34,981 bases of DNA from CAJWPI01 sp964571215. Lineage in GTDB: Bacteria > Pseudomonadota > Gammaproteobacteria > Magnimaribacterales > Magnimaribacteraceae. The notes beneath the pieces are model-generated. The model had not been told where the DNA came from and made no database searches. It saw nothing but the letters and a program-made list of their open reading frames with translations. The stretch spans positions 1-34,981 of the forward strand of contig CAZMZZ010000015.1 in assembly GCA_964571215.1 (NCBI GenBank), written 5' to 3'. Positions 1-8,542 of this stretch are shown here, one piece after another; the first letter of the stretch is position 1, and each line of letters opens with the position of its first letter. A program made the position numbers and the translations under genes.

Positions 1-47
1 TACAAGATGTACTGCTAATTGTGACTAAAGTAAATTCTTAAAAAAAG

Positions 48-73
48 AAACCCGCTTTCAGCGGGTTTTTTTT
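48..73. terminator. Rho-independent, probably bidirectional terminator
   Basis: Arms AAACCCGC (48-55) and GCGGGTTT (61-68) form a perfect 8-bp stem with a five-base loop. Reading plus, the stem runs into T's up to 73; reading minus, it is followed by a T-rich tract (50 down to 41). It begins right at the TAA of the yjbF-like gene, so it should end the minus-strand export operon, and it may also stop whatever is transcribed from the left of the window. Positions 1-47 hold nothing I can recognise. Confidence 0.88.
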
Positions 74-914
74 AGATCGCAGGAGCCTTAGTAATCTCTA
101 AAGATATCGGAGGAACATTAGGAGCTATTTGTTGTAAGCTTTTCCAAACGAAGCCAGTTTTTTTATCTACCCAAAAAAAGTTTTCATGTTTCCAGTCTAT
201 TGTCTCATTCTGCACAACTTCTTTGATAACCACCACTTCATATTCTCTACCAAGTATTTCTATGATTTCTTCCTTTTCTATTTTTGTGGAAACCTGAATG
301 TTCAGACCTCTTACTTGGGGGTTCTCTAAACTTATAGTCCTTGAAGACAGATAAAACATTTCTCTTTCCAATTTTATTAGTTCTTTAAATGAAATATCCC
401 CACTTACAATATCTTTTATGGAAAGAGCTGAATCTGATTGAGGAAGTGAAATTTCATCATTAGTGAGATTAGTGAAATTTATATCATCATCATAGTAATA
501 GTCCACTAGATCGTTGTTTAAATTAGAGCTTCTGACAATCCTTCCCCCTTTAATTTTTAATAATACTGAATCTTTACTCACCCAGGAGTACTTATCATCA
601 GTTTTTTCTTGAAGGATCATCAATCCTGCAGGCCCTTTCCCTATTTTTATTCTCAGAGAAGCATAAGGTATGTCCTCAATCATTTCTCTAGTTAAAGGAT
701 AGTCAGGATATCCAAAAATTACTTTGCTAAAGGAATTAATCCAGAGATTTGATGTGAAGAAGTTCTTAACTGTTGACGAAACTACATTATCCCTTATAGG
801 GGTAGTAGAGCAGGAAAAAAGTAATGTACAAATCACTAAGATAGAAGCAATAAAATTTTTTTGGTTTACTTTCAATTTTAATCTTTTTGTCTTTAATCTA
901 TTATATCGTCCCAA
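72..914 (-). CDS. YjbF/GfcB-family exopolysaccharide lipoprotein
   Basis: A 280-residue secreted protein of the YjbF/GfcB type (group 4 capsule operon lipoprotein). The N-terminus has a basic stretch, a hydrophobic core and a lipobox LFSC with the lipidation Cys at about residue 35, so the mature protein should be anchored to a membrane facing the periplasm. Family members act with a YjbH-like protein and an outer-membrane exporter in surface polysaccharide secretion; the exact role is not known. The start is uncertain: the reading frame has no ATG, and the TTG at 914 overlaps the upstream yjbH-like gene by 22 bases; a second TTG at 875 would leave a more usual signal peptide. It is the last gene before the terminator at 48-73. 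The family call rests on general sequence feel, the lipobox and position beside yjbH- and wza-like genes. Confidence 0.75.
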   Translation of the reverse strand: MGRYNRLKTKRLKLKVNQKNFIASILVICTLLFSCSTTPIRDNVVSSTVKNFFTSNLWINSFSKVIFGYPDYPLTREMIEDIPYASLRIKIGKGPAGLMILQEKTDDKYSWVSKDSVLLKIKGGRIVRSSNLNNDLVDYYYDDDINFTNLTNDEISLPQSDSALSIKDIVSGDISFKELIKLEREMFYLSSRTISLENPQVRGLNIQVSTKIEKEEIIEILGREYEVVVIKEVVQNETIDWKHENFFWVDKKTGFVWKSLQQIAPNVPPISLEITKAPAI

Positions 915-3070
915 TCCCTCTCTATTTCATATTTAGCAGTATTACCGGTTATAGAGTATAAGGAGTGATGCTGAACTAAAAGTGCACCTCCATCTCTTGT
1001 CATAGGGTGTATACCAAAGAATACTTGTCCTGTACTGAAATTTGTAAAGAAAAGGTCGTGGGGAATTTGGAAGTAAATTCCCTTATCAAAACTACCTTCT
1101 CCAAATTCTTCTGCTGTTGCATTGGTTCGGGTAAAGAAGAAACCTAAACGAAGTCCTGTTCTAAATCTTCTTGATACATCCAGGGTAACTCCTTTATCTC
1201 CAGCTAAAAACTTACCAGCCATAACTTGGGCTATTACACCTTTAGTTGGAAATTCCTTGTATATTTCTAGGTGTCCAGTTTCTGTCTCATAAGCCATTCC
1301 TCTAGTTCCGACACTTGTTTCAGGTCCATTTAAGAATCCGAATTTCTGCTTATAATCTCTTTGTTTTACTCTGTGAAGAGCTAAACCAACTGCCCAGGTT
1401 CTAGAAAAAGGTCTATACAGAACTTCTCCTCCAACTCCTCCAAACATTTCTTCTAATAGGCCTACATCAAAACGAGCATATATATCTTTATAAGGCGAAA
1501 ATATATAGTCTAATTTCATCCTCATAATATTATTTTTTCCTTCTTTTAGATATTCCTGAATATCACTGCGAACGTGGGGTAGAACACTGTCACTGGGAGT
1601 TCGTAACTCATTAAAATTCTGCCATAGGTTTAATCCTATTACAGTATTAAGCTCTAATCCTCTTCTAAACTTAATAGTATTATTTATTCTTACCCACAAT
1701 TGACCCAGATAGAAGGCCTCAGGTCCTCCTATCATATTTCTAACTGCTGGAGCTATATTAGTTCTTATTTCTGGGAAATTTACTCTGGGTTTGAAATCAG
1801 CAGATCTCCAATGTTGATAAGGAGAAGAGATTTGAGCAGTTCTATAGATTTCTGCTGTGCTCCCCATTGAATTTATAGCACTAGAAAAATCTTTTCTTCT
1901 AACTGTTACACTTGCTAGCTCTACATCAGCATTCATAGAATTTATAGTAATAAATTCAATAAAATCAGGGGCTAATAAAGATGCAACCCTTATAGATCTT
2001 CCTATAGCTCTTGGTTGGCTTCTAAATTTAGCTTGGTTAATAGTTAAGATAAGTTCATTATCTTTAATTGAAGCGCCTTGGGTGTAAATTTTTGCTACTG
2101 CTAAGTTAGCATTAATTGAGCCAAATAATAATTCTCTATCTCTGGCTAATCTATTCTTATCTTTCTCGCTTGGTGGAGTAAGGTTGATTGGAGGATCAAT
2201 TTTTGGAACTATTGAACCTGTTCCAGTTCCAAAATCTCCCTTTAAGAAGAAACTAAAGAAAAAGTTATCTCTGCCTTTATAGCCAAAAGTATATTCAAGT
2301 GAATCATTACCCGTCGCAACACTATAGCTAATTGGTGAAGTAATCCATGGTTCTTCAGCTATAGATGAAGTGTCATATTCAGCTTTTAAACGCCAACCTC
2401 TGTAAGGTAATGAGTATTCAAAACCTCCAAATATTGAGACTTTAGATCCAGAAAACCAGTCGTCATAAGAGAATTCCCCTCCTGCTCCAAATTCACCAGT
2501 TCTGGTTCTAAATCTTTCTGAAACTTTGATCAATGGATTACTAAAATGAGTTTTTCCCGCTAAACTACCCCAACCCAAACCTAAAGTTGTATCAAGATCC
2601 CAAAATCTTTTAGTTGCGACGATATATTCTCCGGAAAAGAGTCCTGTACCAGCTAAATCTCTAAGACCTATAGCTAAATCTGGGATGTATTTTGATTCTT
2701 GTAATATTCTAAACCTTACATCAAACCCTTTATCCTTGAGGGTTTGATTTCTACTAAAAGCAGCTATATCACTATAGAGTTCATTCTTTATTTCTGTATA
2801 TCTATAGACTGCTTCCATCCAAGGAAAAGGTGTTGCCATCATTGCTGTTACTTCGTAAGGCCATGAAGAACTAATACCTAGACGTAAGTTTCCTTCTTTA
2901 GCAAATCTTGCTGTGGGAAGCTCTATAAGACCTATACCTCCATACCTTGAAGAAGTAGGACCTACATCTTTTGGTAAATAGTCTTCTAAAGCAGTTTCGA
3001 CATTTAAACTGAGAAACGAAAGAAATAATACTAAAAGAGTAGTTTTGCTTTTATCTTTTAAAGATTGCAA
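893..3070 (-). CDS. YjbH/GfcD-family outer-membrane polysaccharide protein
   Basis: A 725-residue exported protein resembling YjbH/GfcD. An N-terminal signal sequence (hydrophobic run at about residues 10-22) is followed by a conserved entry segment, with SRYGGIGLIELPTAR at about 41-55, which is typical of this family. Many alternating aromatic/polar strands and short turns, especially in the second half, fit an outer-membrane beta-barrel. In E. coli the yjbEFGH and gfcABCDE clusters place this protein with a GfcB-type lipoprotein and a Wza/GfcE exporter, as seen here. The only NTG start is TTG at 3070, 24 bases after the wza-like stop; a GGAG lies about 14 bases upstream, a long spacing. The function is probably secretion or outer-membrane passage of an exopolysaccharide; the mechanism for this family is not established. 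Confidence 0.83.
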   Translation of the reverse strand: MQSLKDKSKTTLLVLFLSFLSLNVETALEDYLPKDVGPTSSRYGGIGLIELPTARFAKEGNLRLGISSSWPYEVTAMMATPFPWMEAVYRYTEIKNELYSDIAAFSRNQTLKDKGFDVRFRILQESKYIPDLAIGLRDLAGTGLFSGEYIVATKRFWDLDTTLGLGWGSLAGKTHFSNPLIKVSERFRTRTGEFGAGGEFSYDDWFSGSKVSIFGGFEYSLPYRGWRLKAEYDTSSIAEEPWITSPISYSVATGNDSLEYTFGYKGRDNFFFSFFLKGDFGTGTGSIVPKIDPPINLTPPSEKDKNRLARDRELLFGSINANLAVAKIYTQGASIKDNELILTINQAKFRSQPRAIGRSIRVASLLAPDFIEFITINSMNADVELASVTVRRKDFSSAINSMGSTAEIYRTAQISSPYQHWRSADFKPRVNFPEIRTNIAPAVRNMIGGPEAFYLGQLWVRINNTIKFRRGLELNTVIGLNLWQNFNELRTPSDSVLPHVRSDIQEYLKEGKNNIMRMKLDYIFSPYKDIYARFDVGLLEEMFGGVGGEVLYRPFSRTWAVGLALHRVKQRDYKQKFGFLNGPETSVGTRGMAYETETGHLEIYKEFPTKGVIAQVMAGKFLAGDKGVTLDVSRRFRTGLRLGFFFTRTNATAEEFGEGSFDKGIYFQIPHDLFFTNFSTGQVFFGIHPMTRDGGALLVQHHSLYSITGNTAKYEIERDWDDIID

Positions 3071-3094
3071 GATTCTTTTGTTTTCTCCATTTCC

Positions 3095-4912
3095 TTAGTC
3101 ATCGCCTAGTACTTTAATAGCAGCGGCAGATGTAGCCAGATTTGCAAATATAGGGGCTATAGATTCTGAAAGCACTAACCAGTCAAACGGTTTTGTTTGT
3201 CTTGGTATAACAATAGTTGATCCTGGAGCTATAAACTCTTTACCAAACATCCAAATACCACCTTTTAAAGACCTTGATTGTCCATCTGGCAGAATTACAA
3301 AAATTTGACTTTTTTCAGCACTTCTTCTAAGTCCCCCTGTTTGTTTAATATAGTCAGAAGATTTAGCTTTAGATCTGAAGGGAAGAGTAGCTGGTGAATA
3401 AACGTCACCTGTAACAGTAACTGAGTTAGATCTAACAGGAATATGAATTCTATCTCCATCTTCAAGGAAGATATCTTTTTCAGTATCTTCGCTTATGTTT
3501 ACCGGGTCTATATCCACTACGAGTCTTCCTGCAGATTTAGTATTTCTTAGCCTCCAAATAAGTTCACTAGCTGCTTGGATTGATCCTCCAATTTGCCCTG
3601 TCACCAAGGCAGCTGCTATTGCTGTTTCCATGTCATCTGCAGTTCTTTTAAATGATTCATCTTGCATCTCAGCAACAGTTTTCCTTGTCATTACAGCTCC
3701 ATATAGGTAAGCACTTTCTGTAAATCCGCCTGCTCTTCTAAGAATACTAGAAATTTTTTCTCCGTTCTTCACACTATATACACCTGGATGTTTGAATTGT
3801 CCTGTTAAAGTTATATTGATCTCATCAAGGGCTGTTATTCCAGGTATGTTAACTATATCTCCATCAAACATAGAACTGTCCAACTCTGTAGAAGCGTTTA
3901 TTTTCTTTATTTCCCTTACCCCTAACTCTTTATTAAGCCTATTGATTTCTGATCCATTGGGTAAAGATTTAGATGAAAAACCTCCAGCATAATCAATTAA
4001 ATCACCTAAGGTTTCTCCTTCTTTAAGTTCATAGAGTGAAGGACGCCTTACTGTTCCCTGCATTCTTACTGTTTTCTTTATTACAGGAACGAACAAAGCA
4101 TCTCCTGATTGAAGTCTCATATCTTGGCTCGTGTCCCCTTTTAGAAGTAGGTCATATAAATCAAAAGTATGAATAGTTTTACCTTCTCTTTTTAATTCTA
4201 TATTCCTTAAGGAACCTATCTCACTTACTCCTCCACTTACAAACAAAGCATTAGAAATAGTGGTAAGTGAGCTAACTGTATAAGATCCTGGCATATATGC
4301 TGCACCAAGCATAAAGATCCTGATAGACCTTAAGTCTTTAATAGAGACTACTGTTTCAGCTCCTATCATTTGGCTTGACACCTCGTTAGCAATAACTTCT
4401 CTTGCTTGTTCTAGAGTTAAACCTCCTACACCTATTGGGGCCAAATTGTATAAGCTTACAGTTCCATCTCTTCCAATAGCGCCTTCAAAGCCAGTTGATC
4501 TTTGATCTTCTCCGAGGACTCTAATTGAGAGAACATCTCCAGGTCCTAAGATATAATCGGCTGGTATAGGTATGTTTGTTGCAGGAGCAAAAGTTGTTGG
4601 TGAGGCTGCAAATAAATCGTATCCAAAGATCCAATTTCTTCTTTTCTGTTCTAGCTCTGCTTTATCTTCATCAGAAACTATCATTTCTTCAGGTCTAGGA
4701 ACCAGTGTATTAATTTCTTCAAAAGCCCTATCTATTTCTCCTTGAAGTTTTTCAGCGGCATCCATCTTTGCTCTAATGGATACTGCTTGGTCAACTGGTA
4801 GGGAATTTAGTATCCCTTCTACCTCATCATTGTCAGGTGCAGAAAATAGAAACTGGCTAGCTAGCAAAACAATTATGCTAGTTGCAAGAAACATTTTAGT
4901 CAGATTAATCAT
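3095..4912 (-). CDS. Wza-like outer-membrane polysaccharide export protein with about four SLBB repeats
   Basis: Polysaccharide export protein of the Wza/GfcE/BexD family, which forms the outer-membrane channel for capsule or exopolysaccharide. After a signal peptide (about residues 1-24) comes the PES domain, opening with YILGPGDVLSIRV near residue 100. It is followed by four SLBB-like repeats, each starting like TGxxxxPGxY (near IFMLGAAYMPGSY, VRMQGTVRRPSLY, ITLTGQFKHPGVY, VTVTGDVYSPATL). A C-terminal amphipathic segment with Trp (FDWLVLSESIAPIF) resembles the helix with which Wza spans the outer membrane. Unlike Wza, there is no lipobox Cys at the N-terminus, and at about 605 residues it is much longer than Wza (about 380). 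I chose ATG 4912, with GAGAG eight bases upstream, over TTG 4927. It lies 72 bases after nadK and 24 before the yjbH-like gene. Confidence 0.87.
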   Translation of the reverse strand: MINLTKMFLATSIIVLLASQFLFSAPDNDEVEGILNSLPVDQAVSIRAKMDAAEKLQGEIDRAFEEINTLVPRPEEMIVSDEDKAELEQKRRNWIFGYDLFAASPTTFAPATNIPIPADYILGPGDVLSIRVLGEDQRSTGFEGAIGRDGTVSLYNLAPIGVGGLTLEQAREVIANEVSSQMIGAETVVSIKDLRSIRIFMLGAAYMPGSYTVSSLTTISNALFVSGGVSEIGSLRNIELKREGKTIHTFDLYDLLLKGDTSQDMRLQSGDALFVPVIKKTVRMQGTVRRPSLYELKEGETLGDLIDYAGGFSSKSLPNGSEINRLNKELGVREIKKINASTELDSSMFDGDIVNIPGITALDEINITLTGQFKHPGVYSVKNGEKISSILRRAGGFTESAYLYGAVMTRKTVAEMQDESFKRTADDMETAIAAALVTGQIGGSIQAASELIWRLRNTKSAGRLVVDIDPVNISEDTEKDIFLEDGDRIHIPVRSNSVTVTGDVYSPATLPFRSKAKSSDYIKQTGGLRRSAEKSQIFVILPDGQSRSLKGGIWMFGKEFIAPGSTIVIPRQTKPFDWLVLSESIAPIFANLATSAAAIKVLGDD

Positions 4913-4984
4913 AACTAAATCTCTCAAATTTTTAGGCGGAATTGCGAATTGAACATCATTTCAACAAAATTCTCAACATTTTGA

Positions 4985-5863
4985 TCAATCTAAAATAGAT
5001 TTTCCCCAACCCAACTTACTTCTGCATCCGAAGAAATATTCATTATCTAAAGGATGAATTAAAGAAACTTCTTCTTTTGATTTAGATATTTCTATAGAAG
5101 AACCCTCTTTTATTGGTATATTCTCTTGACCATCAAAGCTTAGTTCTGAACTCTGATTACTATCTATTTTATTTAAGGTTATCCTAACCCTCTTGTGTTG
5201 ATCTATTATGATAGGTGTTGTGTTAAGACTATGAGGAAACATAGGCATAACTCCTATAATATTTAAGTCTGGATGAATAAGTGGGCCACCACCTGAAAGA
5301 GAATAAGCAGTTGAACCAGTTGAAGTAAAAACAATTAGACCATCAGCCCTTTGCTTATATACAAATTCATCATCAATAAAAACATCAAACTCAATCATTT
5401 TTGCTACCGCACCAGAATGAAGAACTATTTCATTCAGAGCTTTTTGTTTCAAAAAACTTGAGTTAAGTCGAGAATGAAGAAAAGACCGATTATCTTTTTT
5501 AAATTCTCCTTTTAGGATAGATGTAAGGCTCTTTTTTATATTATCAGGAGCTATATCTGTCAAGAATCCAAGGCTACCAAAGTTTATTCCCAATATTGGT
5601 ATTCCTTTTATACCATATTTTTTAGCTGTGTTTATGATAGTACCATCTCCACCAATAGAAATTAGCAAGTCACAATTCTTTTCAATATGGTCAGGAGAAG
5701 ATTTATATTCTCTTAATGAATTAAAAGACTTTGCTAAATTATCTTCTATAAAGATCTCCTTCTTCTCTTTTAATAATATATCAACTATGGACATAATTAT
5801 GCCTTCATGCTTCTGATCTACAGATAATCCTGTTAAAGCAATTTTATTTAAATTTTTATTCAT
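4985..5863 (-). CDS. nadK: NAD kinase
   Basis: ATP-dependent NAD kinase (292 residues, normal length), making NADP+ from NAD+ in the cytosol. The diagnostic GGDGT is at about residues 71-75, followed by GINFGSLGFLTD, the ALNEIVLH loop that holds the NE motif, and the glycine-rich TGSTAYSLSGGGPLIHP segment of the substrate site. It begins four bases after the stop of the queT-like gene and precedes the polysaccharide export genes by 72 bases, so co-transcription is likely, though no functional link to export is implied. No unusual residues were seen. Recognition is confident from these motifs. Confidence 0.96.
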   Translation of the reverse strand: MNKNLNKIALTGLSVDQKHEGIIMSIVDILLKEKKEIFIEDNLAKSFNSLREYKSSPDHIEKNCDLLISIGGDGTIINTAKKYGIKGIPILGINFGSLGFLTDIAPDNIKKSLTSILKGEFKKDNRSFLHSRLNSSFLKQKALNEIVLHSGAVAKMIEFDVFIDDEFVYKQRADGLIVFTSTGSTAYSLSGGGPLIHPDLNIIGVMPMFPHSLNTTPIIIDQHKRVRITLNKIDSNQSSELSFDGQENIPIKEGSSIEISKSKEEVSLIHPLDNEYFFGCRSKLGWGKSILD

Positions 5864-5867
5864 ATTG

Positions 5868-6569
5868 TTACCACTTCCTTACCCAATATATGAATATGGT
5901 GTCAATTCCTGCAATTACCACCTTAAAAACATATTTTGTTACTGCAATTATAAAAGCAGTTTTTAAATCCATACCTGCAAGCACCCAAGTAAATTGGTAA
6001 ATCATAGTATCTAAGAGTTGTGAAGTTATGGTAGATAAATTATTTCTAAGCCATAATTTGGATTCACCAGTATAGCTCTTAATCTTGTGGAAGAACCAGA
6101 CATCAAAGGTTTGACTTATCAGATATGCTGTAAGAGACCCTATCACAAATATAGGTGAATAACCTGCAAGAGTTGAAATTGCATTATGCACCTCTAGTGC
6201 CGATCCAGCTATATCCGATGGTTTAAATTGTATGCTGATTAGTAAAGTTATCATTACTGCAATATTGGCTACAAAACCTAACAAAACAGCTCTATTTGCT
6301 TCCTTTCTTCCATATTTTTCATTTAATACATCAGTAGCAAAATAAATACCTGAATATAAGATTGCCCCCATACTCGCAGTAAAGCTATAGCCAAATAGCT
6401 CTAACTCACTTACCTTACCTCCTTGCAGATTACCAAGCACAATTCCAAGAACTACTGCTGTATATAAACCATATTTTCCAAAAAACCTATAAAGTAGTAT
6501 GGCTAGCCCCAAATCATAGATAACTGTCAACAACCAGAGTGTTTCTTGATTAAAAGTTAGATCTAACAT
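5868..6569 (-). CDS. yhhQ: Queuosine precursor transporter (YhhQ/QueT, VUT family)
   Basis: A 233-residue inner-membrane protein with about six hydrophobic segments, belonging to the VUT/YhhQ family that imports queuosine precursors (preQ0/preQ1 in E. coli YhhQ). Family signatures are visible: TDVLNEKYGRKEA at about 79-91, SQTFDVWFFHKIK at about 151-163 and LWLRNNLSTITSQLLDT at about 172-188. It is first in a minus-strand run leading into nadK (four-base gap) and is divergent from the sirtuin gene with 67 bases between the starts, so both promoters should lie in 6570-6636. The presence of an importer suggests salvage rather than full synthesis of the queuosine base, but the other que genes are not in the window, so this is only inference. 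Confidence 0.9.
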   Translation of the reverse strand: MLDLTFNQETLWLLTVIYDLGLAILLYRFFGKYGLYTAVVLGIVLGNLQGGKVSELELFGYSFTASMGAILYSGIYFATDVLNEKYGRKEANRAVLLGFVANIAVMITLLISIQFKPSDIAGSALEVHNAISTLAGYSPIFVIGSLTAYLISQTFDVWFFHKIKSYTGESKLWLRNNLSTITSQLLDTMIYQFTWVLAGMDLKTAFIIAVTKYVFKVVIAGIDTIFIYWVRKW

Positions 6570-6636
6570 TGTTTATAAATATGAATTTTCTGTGTTTTAT
6601 TGTCTCAGTCTAAAAAAAAAGGATAATAAGAGAAAG

Positions 6637-7374
6637 ATGTTTAAAGAATTAAAAAATTTCATTGAAGCAAGTACTAACTTAGTTTTCTTTACAGGTGCAG
6701 GAATAAGCACTGAATCTGGGATTCCAGATTTTAGAGGACCTTCAGGTTTTTGGAAAACAAATAAACCAATTTATTTTCAAGATTTTGTTGAATCGGAAGA
6801 TATGAGAAGGAAATCTTGGGAAAGGAATGCAGCAACAAGAAAAAAGATAACTAATGTAAAACCCAACATAGGACATTTAGCTATTGCTGAAATTATGAGC
6901 AAGAAACCACATTCTCATCTAATTACTCAAAACGTTGATAACCTTCATCAAGAGGCAGGAGTTCCAGAAAAGAAAATTACCGAACTGCATGGCAATTCAA
7001 CTTACGCTAGATGTTTAGATTGTGGAATTAGGTATGACTTAGAACCTATCCACAAAACTCTAATAGAGAAAGGAGAATTGCCTCATTGCGAGGAATGTGG
7101 AGGCTTAGTAAAAACTGCAACAATTTCTTTTGGTCAACCCATGCCAGAGGAAGAAATGAGTATAGCTCAAAGGAAGACAGTTGGTTGTGATCTCTTTATA
7201 ACTATAGGAACCTCTTTAGTAGTATTTCCTGCAGCAGGATTTCCTAAACTAGCTAAAGAAATTGGAGCAAAATTAATTATTATCAATAATGAAGCAACTG
7301 ATTTTGATTCTATTGCAGATTTAGTTATTCATGACCAAATTGGCAAGGTTTTCTCTAATTTATCTATTAGATAA
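6637..7374 (+). CDS. Sir2-family NAD-dependent protein deacylase (class II-like)
   Basis: Zinc-dependent sirtuin of 245 residues that removes acyl groups from lysines using NAD+. Motifs: GAGISTESGIPDFRG (20-34) for NAD binding, TQNVDNLH (97-104), catalytic His118 in ELHGN, and a Cys4 zinc site (C126, C129, C151, C154). The region after the NAD loop reads DFVES...WERNAATR and lacks the YxxR pair that gives SIRT5/CobB-type sirtuins their succinyl-lysine preference; it looks more like class II (SIRT4-like) sirtuins. I chose ATG 6637 because the longer frame from 6592 adds a non-conserved basic leader and an AAGGATAA/AGAGAAAG purine stretch precedes 6637. The gene converges with the alcohol dehydrogenase, with 23 bases between stops. 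Whether it is a true cobB orthologue is unclear. Confidence 0.93.
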   Translation: MFKELKNFIEASTNLVFFTGAGISTESGIPDFRGPSGFWKTNKPIYFQDFVESEDMRRKSWERNAATRKKITNVKPNIGHLAIAEIMSKKPHSHLITQNVDNLHQEAGVPEKKITELHGNSTYARCLDCGIRYDLEPIHKTLIEKGELPHCEECGGLVKTATISFGQPMPEEEMSIAQRKTVGCDLFITIGTSLVVFPAAGFPKLAKEIGAKLIIINNEATDFDSIADLVIHDQIGKVFSNLSIR

Positions 7375-7397
7375 GGTATCAATTTTTCTTAGTTTTT

Positions 7398-8453
7398 TTA
7401 TTTATTGTGAGTTAGAGCTACCAATCCAAGTAATTTACCTTCTTTCATTTCTTTCAAAGTTCTATTTGCTTCTGAAACGTTCCTCGTTTCTACATCAACA
7501 GGATCAATTTTTCCCGCAACGACTAATTCCATTAACTCTTGCATATCCCCTAAACTTCCAACATAAGAACCCATCAGTTTTTTCTCAAACAGAGCTTGCA
7601 TAGGTAGAGGGATACTTACCTGTCCTCCAAAAAGACCTACTACGACATAAGTTCCTCCTCTAGCTAAAAGGTTATAACCAAAATTAACCGATGCCTCAGC
7701 TCCAACAAAATCTACCATTGATCTAGCTCCACCTTCAGTTACTTCTAATAATTTTTCAGCTGCTCCATCTTCCATAGAGTTGATAGTTTCTGAAGCGCCT
7801 AGCTGTCTTGCCATACCTAACTTCTCGTCATCTATATCAACTATAATCGGATTTATTCCATAAGCTGCTTTTGCAATCTTTAGAGCTAATAAACCAAGAC
7901 CACCAGCAGATACAATAACTAAAGAATTATTCTTGGAATAGGGTCCTGCTTTTTTCAAAGCACTGTATGCTGTTAATCCACGACAAGCATAACTACCCGC
8001 TAAACTCTCTGGTGTGTCAGCTGCATCAAATAAATATTTTGGGTCAGGAACTAGCACATGGTCCCCATATCCTCCTCCAACATGAATCCCTAAATTAGAA
8101 TTATTCATACAATAATGAGTCATATCATTATTGCATAGGTCGCAGTCTCCACAACCCATCCAAGGGTAGGCTATATATTTTTCTCCAAGGTTAATAGATT
8201 CTACATCTTCTCCTATTGCAACTACTTCTCCATAGATTTCATGTCCCATTGTTAAAGGATTACCTTCTGGTAAAGGTGAAGGAAGTTGTACTCCTCCGCC
8301 TAGGTCAAAATACCCGTCATGAATATGAACGTCAGAGTGACAGACTCCGCAAGCAATTGTCTTTAACAAGACTTCTTTTCCAGAAGGTTTGGGCGTATCT
8401 AGCTCATTCTCTTCTAAGGGTTTTCCATTTTCTACAACTTGATAGGCTTTCAT
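7398..8453 (-). CDS. Zinc-dependent alcohol dehydrogenase (MDR superfamily)
   Basis: Medium-chain dehydrogenase/reductase of 351 residues. Catalytic zinc ligands are seen at Cys38 (GVCHSD) and His71-Glu72 (MGHE); a structural zinc site is formed by Cys101, Cys104, Cys107 and Cys115. The Rossmann loop SAGGLGLLALKIAK is followed by an acidic residue (VDID), which favours NAD+ over NADP+. It should interconvert a primary or secondary alcohol with its aldehyde or ketone; the substrate cannot be read from sequence. The start ATG 8453 has a GGAG about eight bases upstream. It is transcribed away from the acyl-CoA dehydrogenase pair (89-base divergent gap) and could share regulation with it, which would fit oxidation of an alcohol that enters as an acyl-CoA; that is inference only. 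Confidence 0.93.
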   Translation of the reverse strand: MKAYQVVENGKPLEENELDTPKPSGKEVLLKTIACGVCHSDVHIHDGYFDLGGGVQLPSPLPEGNPLTMGHEIYGEVVAIGEDVESINLGEKYIAYPWMGCGDCDLCNNDMTHYCMNNSNLGIHVGGGYGDHVLVPDPKYLFDAADTPESLAGSYACRGLTAYSALKKAGPYSKNNSLVIVSAGGLGLLALKIAKAAYGINPIIVDIDDEKLGMARQLGASETINSMEDGAAEKLLEVTEGGARSMVDFVGAEASVNFGYNLLARGGTYVVVGLFGGQVSIPLPMQALFEKKLMGSYVGSLGDMQELMELVVAGKIDPVDVETRNVSEANRTLKEMKEGKLLGLVALTHNK

Positions 8454-8542
8454 AAATTCATCTCCGGTATTTCAGTTTGGGTCAGCATAGATTATCCTTA
8501 TATCTAATGATACTAAATCTTACTTAATAATTAAGGGAAAAT

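Noticed and set aside
724..936. Plus-strand 70-codon frame across the yjbF/yjbH overlap
   Set aside because: It is antisense to two supported genes and its sequence mirrors the hydrophobic signal peptide codons.
6592..6636. Longer N-terminus for the sirtuin beginning at 6592
   Set aside because: The extra 15 residues are basic and low-complexity, overlap the region where the divergent promoters must be, and precede the usual sirtuin start; ATG 6637 has the better upstream purine stretch.
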